Shown piece by piece: positions 58,994 to 64,000 of a DNA stretch of 64,000 bases. Origin of the DNA: JAGNDO01 sp963704975 (GTDB taxonomy: Bacteria; Chloroflexota; Anaerolineae; Caldilineales; Caldilineaceae); assembly GCA_963704975.1 (NCBI GenBank), contig CAVPIK010000034.1:77350-141349 (forward strand). The letters run 5' to 3'. Every line of letters begins with the position of its first letter. The stretch's first letter is position 1. The position numbers and the translations under genes are program-made. The notes under the pieces are model-generated. The model had not been told where the DNA came from and made no database searches. It worked only from the letters and a program-made list of their open reading frames with translations.

Positions 58994-59818
58994 CTATTTT
59001 GAATCCTGATCATACGTCTTGAAATCCCCCAAGGGGAAGTAGGGCACCATCTCGTCCCGGATGAAATGCAGGGCCTCGGTTGGGTCGATGCGCCAGTTGG
59101 TCGGGCACGAACTCAGCACCTCGACAATGCTCAACCCCCGGCCCTCGATCTGGGCTTGGAAGGCCAGGGTGATGGCCTTCTTGGTCTTGCGCACCTCGGC
59201 CACGGAGTGCATGGAGCGGCGCACGGCATAGGCCACGCCGGGCAGCAGGGCCAACATCTCGGTCATGCGCACGGGATAGCCCTGGGTCGCCACATCCCGG
59301 CCCAGGGGCGAGGAGGAGGTGACCTGGCCGGGCAGGGAGGTGGGGGCCATCTGCCCGCCGGTCATGCCGTAGATGGCGTTGTTGACGAAGATCACCGTGA
59401 TATTCTCGCCCCGGGCCGCGGCGTGCAAAATCTCGTTGCCGCCGATGGAGACCAGATCCCCGTCCCCCTGATAGGTGAAGATGATCTTCTCCGGCATCAC
59501 CCGCTTCAAGCCCGTGGCCATGGCCGGGGCGCGCCCGTGGGCCGCCTCGCAGCCGTCCACGTTGAAGTATTGATAGGCAAAGACCGCACAGCCCACCGGG
59601 GCCACGGCGATGGTGCGCTCCCGCAGGCCCAACTCGTCCAACACCTCGGCCACCAGCCGATGCACCGAGCCGTGGGTGCAGCCGGGACAATAGTGGGTCT
59701 GGATATCCTTCAGACTTTCGGGATGGTCGTAGATCAACTCCATCGGGGCGGTTGCGTCGGCCTTTGCCCCGTTGCCATTGGTGTGTCTGGGGGGAGCGGT
59801 CATCACATGGTGGTCCAT
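58994..59818 (-). CDS. korB: 2-oxoacid:ferredoxin oxidoreductase beta subunit (TPP-binding)
   Basis: Binds thiamine diphosphate through GDGDLVSIGGNEILHAAARG and FVNNAIYGMTGGQMAPTSLP. Starts MDHHVMTAPPRHTNGNGAKA after AAAAGGAG. It has the cysteine block THYCPGCTHGSVHRLVAEVL that ligates a cluster in this family. 274 residues, intact. The alpha/beta type with separate ferredoxin subunit fits 2-oxoglutarate (Kor) or branched-chain (Vor) substrates. The exact substrate is undecided. Confidence 0.93.
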   Translation of the reverse strand: MDHHVMTAPPRHTNGNGAKADATAPMELIYDHPESLKDIQTHYCPGCTHGSVHRLVAEVLDELGLRERTIAVAPVGCAVFAYQYFNVDGCEAAHGRAPAMATGLKRVMPEKIIFTYQGDGDLVSIGGNEILHAAARGENITVIFVNNAIYGMTGGQMAPTSLPGQVTSSSPLGRDVATQGYPVRMTEMLALLPGVAYAVRRSMHSVAEVRKTKKAITLAFQAQIEGRGLSIVEVLSSCPTNWRIDPTEALHFIRDEMVPYFPLGDFKTYDQDSK

Positions 59819-59843
59819 AACTTTTTCTCCTTTTAAGCCAAGT

Positions 59844-59940
59844 CTCGTTCCCACGCTCCGCGTGGGAATGCGGGCGGACGCTCCGGCGTCCCTCGGCGCA
59901 GAGCGCCGGTTTGCGTTCCCACGCGGAGCGTGGGAACGAG
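59844..59940. repeat. Compound palindrome, TCCCACGC family, copy 2
   Basis: CTCGTTCCCACGCTCCGCGT...ACGCGGAGCGTGGGAACGAG ends with inner GGACGCTCCGGCGTCC and GGCGCAGAGCGCC hairpins. Lies between korB and korA, just after the korA stop. Confidence 0.85.
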
Positions 59941-59944
59941 CAGA

Positions 59945-61062
59945 TCAGGCCAACGCCTTGACCAAGCCGGTCGGCCTGGGTCAGCACACCCCCGGCCTCG
60001 ACCCGTTTGCACAGGGCTTCCAGATGGCCCAGTTCGGGCAAAATGTCCTCCGGCAGGGGGATCATGCCGCCCATGCGGCCCAGGAAGCGCACGGGCACCC
60101 GTTGGCGCACGATGCGGGTCACATCGTCCAGCATCTGCCCGGCGTTCATCTCCACCACCAACACCCCCTGCACCTGATCGATCAGGGCATCCAGGGCCTC
60201 TTCGGGATAGGGCCACAGGCTGATGGGCCGGAACAGCCCCACCTTGACCCCCTTTGCCCTGGCCTGGCGGATGGCGGACTGGGCAATCCGCCCCACGGTG
60301 CCAAAGGCCACGATCAGGTAGTCGGCGTCCTCCACCATGAAGGTCTCGTAGCGCACCTCGTTCCTGGCGGATCACGTCCAGCTTGGCCTGCAAGCGCAGA
60401 TTCAACTCTTCCAAGCCCTCGGCCCCCATGAAGAGGGAGCTGATGTGCCGGGGCTCCCGGTCCACCGCGCCGGTCAGGGCCCAATCGGGCCGGGTGCTGG
60501 GCGGGGCCTTGAAGGGGGGCATCTCCACCGGCTCCATCATCTGGCCCAGGGAGCCGTCCCCCAGGATCACCACGATGTGCCGGTATTTGTTGGCCAGATC
60601 AAAGCTCTCGTAGGTCAGATCCACCGCCTCCTGCACCGTGGACGGGGCCAGGACGATGGGGTGAAAGTCCCCGTGGCCGGCGGAGCGGGTCATCTGGAAA
60701 TAGTCGGCCTGGCTGGGCTGGATGTTGCCCAACCCCGGCCCGCCCCGCATGATGTCCACCAGCACGCAGGGCACCTCGCTGCCGGCGATATAGCTCATCC
60801 CCTCCTGCATCAGGCTGATGCCCGGGGACGAGGACGAGCTCATGGCGTTGAACCCGGCGCTGGCCGCCCCATAGACCATGTTGATGGCGGCCACTTCGCT
60901 CTCGGCCTGCAAAAAGGCCCGGCCCTGTTCGGGCATGTGCAGGGCCATGTATTCCAACAGCTCGGTCTGGGGGGTGATGGGGTAGCCAAAATAGGCCTCC
61001 ACCCCGGCCCGGATGGCCGCCTCGGCCAGGGCTTCGTTGCCTTTCCATAGTTCTTTGGTCAT
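59945..61062 (-). CDS. korA: 2-oxoacid:ferredoxin oxidoreductase alpha subunit (frame breaks near 60365 and 59970)
   Basis: Starts MTKELWKGNEALAEAAIRAG with the family block YFGYPITPQTELLEYMALHM. It has ESEVAAINMVYGAASAGFNA, SSSSPGISLMQEGMSYIAGS and MRGGPGLGNIQPSQADYFQM. After a break near 60365 it continues NEVRYETFMVEDADYLIVAF. The C-terminal part is LFRPISLWPYPEEALDALID. A second break near 59970 gives the ending LVKALA at 59945. About 370 residues. Confidence 0.93.
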
Positions 61063-61086
61063 CTGAACACTCTCTTCCTTGAAGGG

Positions 61087-61362
61087 TCAGGCCGGGATGG
61101 GCGCGGCCACGACCGGCGGGGTCATGGCGGGCTGGCGGCGGCGGATGGGTTCCCGGTAGACGCTGAAGACCACGTCCGGGCAGGCCACGGCGCAGATGGC
61201 GCAGCCGGTGCATTGATGTTCGTGTTCGTCCAGGGCCACCACCTGATAGCCCCGGGCGTTGTACGTGGCGGACATGGCGAGCACGCCCTGAGGGCAGGCC
61301 GCCACACACAGGGCGCATCCCTTGCAGCGCTCCGAATGAATCACTACCGTTCCTTTTGCCAT
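61087..61362 (-). CDS. korD: 2-oxoacid:ferredoxin oxidoreductase delta subunit (ferredoxin)
   Basis: A 91-residue 2[4Fe-4S] ferredoxin-like subunit. Starts MAKGTVVIHSERCKGCALCV, with cluster motifs CKGCALCVAACP and CTGCAICAVACP. The tail is Pro/Ala-rich. First gene of korDABC and follows a large inverted repeat in its leader. ATG at 61362 has AAAAGGAGA upstream. Confidence 0.93.
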   Translation of the reverse strand: MAKGTVVIHSERCKGCALCVAACPQGVLAMSATYNARGYQVVALDEHEHQCTGCAICAVACPDVVFSVYREPIRRRQPAMTPPVVAAPIPA

Positions 61363-61406
61363 GAGGGTCTCCTTTTCAAAACAAATCAGCGTTCGATGGA
61401 CGCGAA

Positions 61407-61497
61407 AACACCCCATCCAGCTTGTTGACCGTGAACGGCAGCCATTGCGAGAGGATAGGGAAACGCTCGCAAGACAGAACAAGCTGAATAGGGTGTT
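61407..61497. repeat. Inverted repeat in the korD leader
   Basis: AACACCCCATCCAGCTTGTT pairs with AACAAGCTGAATAGGGTGTT (18 of 20) around about 51 bases that hold an inner TTGCGAG/CTCGCAA hairpin. It is upstream of korD on the minus strand and could be a structured leader or a small mobile element. Confidence 0.7.
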
Positions 61498-61726
61498 GAG
61501 GACCAACCGCATCGCCATTGATGCATTCTTTTTTGTCTCCTACAATCGTCCCTGATTCCCATCATTGGGAGGCCAGGGACTAAAAGATCGATGACCCAAT
61601 TATACACCCATTGTCAAGCATGAGCCTACTTTTTGATGGGTTGATTGCCCTTGTTCTAAGGGGTCATCTGTCCTCAGTTTGGCCAAGTGGGGACAGACGA
61701 CCCTGGAATCCCATGATCCTTGGCCC

Positions 61727-61755
61727 TTGTTTGTGCAAAGTTTCACATATATACT
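61727..61755 (+). promoter_or_regulatory. Candidate promoter for the COG5322-like gene
   Basis: TTGTTT, a 17-base spacer and TATACT, about 50 bases before the start codon. Confidence 0.5.
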
Positions 61756-61805
61756 CAGGGGGTGAGGTTGAGAATCGTCGTATTTACTGGGAGGAGAGGA
61801 AGTCG

Positions 61806-63923
61806 ATGAAACAGGTGTTGGTGATCCATCTCAATTCGGAAAATTCTGAGAGCACGGTGAGCTTTTTGGGCCAGAAGCTCTCTTTGCTGCGCCGGGGCTG
61901 TGGGGGGGATGTGGCCCAGGCCCGGCAGTTGATTGCGGACTATGATGGCAAGGTGGACGCCATCGGCCTGGAGGGGCTGCCGGCGGAGTTGAGCTTGGGA
62001 CCGGCCCATCGGCCCCATGTGCTGGGGGCGAATTTGGCGGCGGCGGCCCAGCAGACGCCCGTGGTGGACGGCGGCGGCATTCGTCCGGGGCTGGAGCGCT
62101 GGGGCGTGATCCTGGCCGACCGGGCCCAGCCGGGGATCTTTGCCCAGAAGCGGGTGTTGATGGTGCCGGGGCTGAACCACAGCGGGCTGGCCCAGTCCTT
62201 GGGGCGGCGGGGCAGTTCGATTCGCTATGCGGACCCGTTGGTCTACTTCAACCTGCCGGACCTGCCCGGCGTGGGCAGCAAGTTGACCTTGGAACAGGCC
62301 GGTCCCGCCACCTTGGACCAGCTCAAGGATGCCCCCTTCCGGCGCATCCTGCCCCAGGCCGGGGAGCCGGGGAAGGCGCGCACGGCGGACCCCTTCGCCG
62401 ATGCGGATCTGATCGCCGGGGACGTGGGGGCCATCCGCCGCTATGCGCCGGCCTCGCTCAAGCGCAAGACGATTGTGGTGGAGCACGCGGACGAGGCGGA
62501 TCTGGCGGATCTGCGCAAGCGGGGGGCGGCCATCGTGGTGACCATGATGCCCTCTTTGGACGAAAACGACGATCTGGGCCGGTGGTCCGCGGCCACGGTC
62601 GAGGCGGTGCTGGTTGCGTTGCGACCTGATCCTCTGGCCCCCCTTTCCGAGGACACGTATTTGGACTTAATGGCCGATATTTTGTGGACCCCAGCCGTTC
62701 GTACTCTTCAAAAAGAAGAGGCGGGGATCAACCGCTTTGCTTTTGTGATCCATCCGCTGTCCATGGACTTTATCCATAACCACAAGGCCTTCCGCTGGAC
62801 CCGTTTCCTGCCCGACGCCCTGGTGGAACCCATCGCGGCCTTGGTGCCGCCCATGTATATTTCCAAGATCACGGGCGGCGTCTCGCCCACCACGGGCCAG
62901 CGCATCGAGGGCCACCTGATCTCCCTGGGGGCCACGCCCCGGCAGATGATGAAGCACGATGAGCGCTTTACCTATCGCCAGTTGAACCAGTCGGCCAAGA
63001 TGGCCGAGCGGCTGGGGGCGCGCATCATGGGGTTGGGCGCTTTCACCAGCGTGGTGGGGGACGCCGGCATCACCGTGGCCCACGAGGCGGACATCGCCAT
63101 CACCAGCGGCAACAGCCTGACCGTGGCGGCCACCTTGGAGGCGGCCAAGCAGGCGGTGATCAAGATGGGGACCACGGATTTGACCCAGGGCAAGGTGATG
63201 ATTGTGGGGGCCACGGGCAGCATTGCGTCTGTGTGCGCCCGGCTGCTGGCCCAGGCCATCCACGACGTGGTGCTGGTCTCGATTGAGCCGGAGAAGCTGA
63301 TCGAGCTGAAGCGGGTGATCCAGGCCGAGACCCCGGGCTGCCGGGTGACCATTGCCACCAAGACCGGCGGGCTGGTGAAGGATTGCGACCTGATCGTCAC
63401 GGCCACCTCGGCCTTTGGCCAGCGGGTGATCGACGTCACCCAATGCAAGCCCGGCGCGGTGATCTGCGACGTGGCCCGGCCCCTGGACATCAACCCGGCG
63501 GAGGCGGCCCTGCGCCCGGACATCCTGGTGATCGAGAGCGGCGAGGTGCTGATTCCGGGGGATGTGGACTTTGGCTACAACATCGGCCTGCCCCCCAAGA
63601 CCGCCTATGCCTGTCTGGGCGAGACCGCGCTGCTGGCCATGGATGGGCGCTTTGTGGACTATACCCTGGGCCGCAACATCGAGATGGAGCGGGTGAAGGA
63701 GATCTTCCGGCTGTTCAAGAAGCACGGCTTCCAGTTGGCCGGTCTGCGCTCCTTTGGCGAGTACATCACCGACGAAGATGTGGCCCGGCGGCGGGCCCTG
63801 GCCGAGAAACTGCGCCAGGACCCGGATCTTTACCGGCGCACGGTGGCCGAGGCCGGGGCAGAAGTTGGCGAAGATCCCGGTCATGTCCAAGGGGGTGGGG
63901 GCGTCGGGGGGTGGGAATGGTAA
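61806..63923 (+). CDS. Two-part predicted dehydrogenase with acyl-ACP-reductase-like C-terminal half
   Basis: About 705 residues behind GGAGGAGAGG. The first 280 residues (MKQVLVIHLNSENSESTVSF, FLGQKLSLLRRGCGGDVAQA, DGKVDAIGLEGLPAEL, TPVVDGGGIRPGLERWGVIL) match an N-terminal region I associate with proteins annotated quinate 5-dehydrogenase. From about 290 (FAFVIHPLSMDFIHNHKAFR) onward it resembles COG5322, the group of cyanobacterial acyl-ACP reductase. There the key blocks are GARIMGLGAFTSVVGDAGIT, AITSGNSLTVAATLEAAKQA, MIVGATGSIASVCARLLAQA and CDVARPLDINPAEA. A catalytic Cys as in acyl-ACP reductase is not evident. Substrate unknown; a Rossmann oxidoreductase is the safe call. Confidence 0.75.
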   Translation: MKQVLVIHLNSENSESTVSFLGQKLSLLRRGCGGDVAQARQLIADYDGKVDAIGLEGLPAELSLGPAHRPHVLGANLAAAAQQTPVVDGGGIRPGLERWGVILADRAQPGIFAQKRVLMVPGLNHSGLAQSLGRRGSSIRYADPLVYFNLPDLPGVGSKLTLEQAGPATLDQLKDAPFRRILPQAGEPGKARTADPFADADLIAGDVGAIRRYAPASLKRKTIVVEHADEADLADLRKRGAAIVVTMMPSLDENDDLGRWSAATVEAVLVALRPDPLAPLSEDTYLDLMADILWTPAVRTLQKEEAGINRFAFVIHPLSMDFIHNHKAFRWTRFLPDALVEPIAALVPPMYISKITGGVSPTTGQRIEGHLISLGATPRQMMKHDERFTYRQLNQSAKMAERLGARIMGLGAFTSVVGDAGITVAHEADIAITSGNSLTVAATLEAAKQAVIKMGTTDLTQGKVMIVGATGSIASVCARLLAQAIHDVVLVSIEPEKLIELKRVIQAETPGCRVTIATKTGGLVKDCDLIVTATSAFGQRVIDVTQCKPGAVICDVARPLDINPAEAALRPDILVIESGEVLIPGDVDFGYNIGLPPKTAYACLGETALLAMDGRFVDYTLGRNIEMERVKEIFRLFKKHGFQLAGLRSFGEYITDEDVARRRALAEKLRQDPDLYRRTVAEAGAEVGEDPGHVQGGGGVGGWEW

Positions 63924-64000
63924 GATCAAGTGGGCTGGGGTGGTTGCGGGGGTGGGGGTTTTGGCGGTGGTGTTGGGGTTGCGGGGGCGGGGTGGGGGGT
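63883..64000 (+). CDS. Start of a downstream gene, probable membrane or secreted protein (partial)
   Basis: The + frame starting at 63883, overlapping the end of the previous gene, reads MSKGVGASGGGNGKIKWAGV, then a hydrophobic stretch VVAGVGVLAVVLGLRGRG, to the window end. It looks like a signal anchor. Extremely G-rich sequence makes this uncertain. Confidence 0.35.
   Translation, partial: MSKGVGASGGGNGKIKWAGVVAGVGVLAVVLGLRGRGGG

Overview
The window is GC-rich bacterial DNA that most resembles Chloroflexota (Caldilineae or Anaerolineae). The clues are a complete LysW-type (amino-group carrier) lysine gene set, a KorDABC-type 2-oxoacid:ferredoxin oxidoreductase, Thr/Pro-rich stalk proteins, a CHAT-nSTAND-WD40 protein and many intergenic palindromic repeats. 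No rRNA, tRNA or CRISPR was found. The phylum is an inference from gene content only. Many genes, including ones that should be essential, are broken by single-base insertions or deletions while the protein continues in the next frame. I read most of these as residual assembly or sequencing errors and annotate such genes end to end, giving the approximate position of each break.

Layout. 1-5690 (-): the C-terminal-truncated end of a large CHAT protease-like / STAND NTPase / WD40-repeat protein whose 3' half is about 21 near-identical 126-bp repeats. 5726-6281 (-): a MazF-type toxin with its antitoxin. 7025-10058 (+): malate synthase and isocitrate lyase (glyoxylate shunt). 10305-17812: an unknown protein, a membrane protein, mannose-1-phosphate guanylyltransferase, DprA, and the classic ffh-rpsP-khpA-rimM cluster. 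17991-20677 (-): an ECF sigma factor with a membrane-anchored LysM/Thr-Pro-rich partner. 20910-24766: a CDP-alcohol phosphatidyltransferase, a sirtuin and a secreted FG-GAP-like protein. 25256-26246 (+): malate dehydrogenase.

26401-36590 (-): one long lysine-biosynthesis operon via alpha-aminoadipate. In transcription order it holds homocitrate synthase, a Nudix hydrolase, homoaconitase large and small subunits, homoisocitrate dehydrogenase, LysW, LysX, LysY, LysZ and LysJ. It is preceded by a consensus promoter, an 18-codon lysine-rich leader peptide, a complementary antiterminator segment and an intrinsic terminator, which together look like ribosome-mediated attenuation. The operon is also peppered with short tandem repeats and palindromic elements, some of them inside coding sequence.

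36699-39449: a DUF1295 membrane enzyme, an unknown helical protein and a MalY/PatB-type C-S lyase. 39465-45833 (-) and 47999-54220 (+): two complete seven-subunit Mrp (Mnh) cation/proton antiporter clusters, separated by an EamA transporter, an acyl-CoA ligase remnant and a DUF2294 protein. The second cluster has a consensus promoter and a riboswitch-like leader, and a second DUF2294-like gene follows it. 54845-58167: YccF, a DUF1540-like acidic protein and a TGS-domain uridine kinase-like protein. 58316-61362 (-): korDABC. 61806-63923 (+): a two-part predicted dehydrogenase whose C-terminal half resembles cyanobacterial acyl-ACP reductase. The start of one more gene runs off the right edge.
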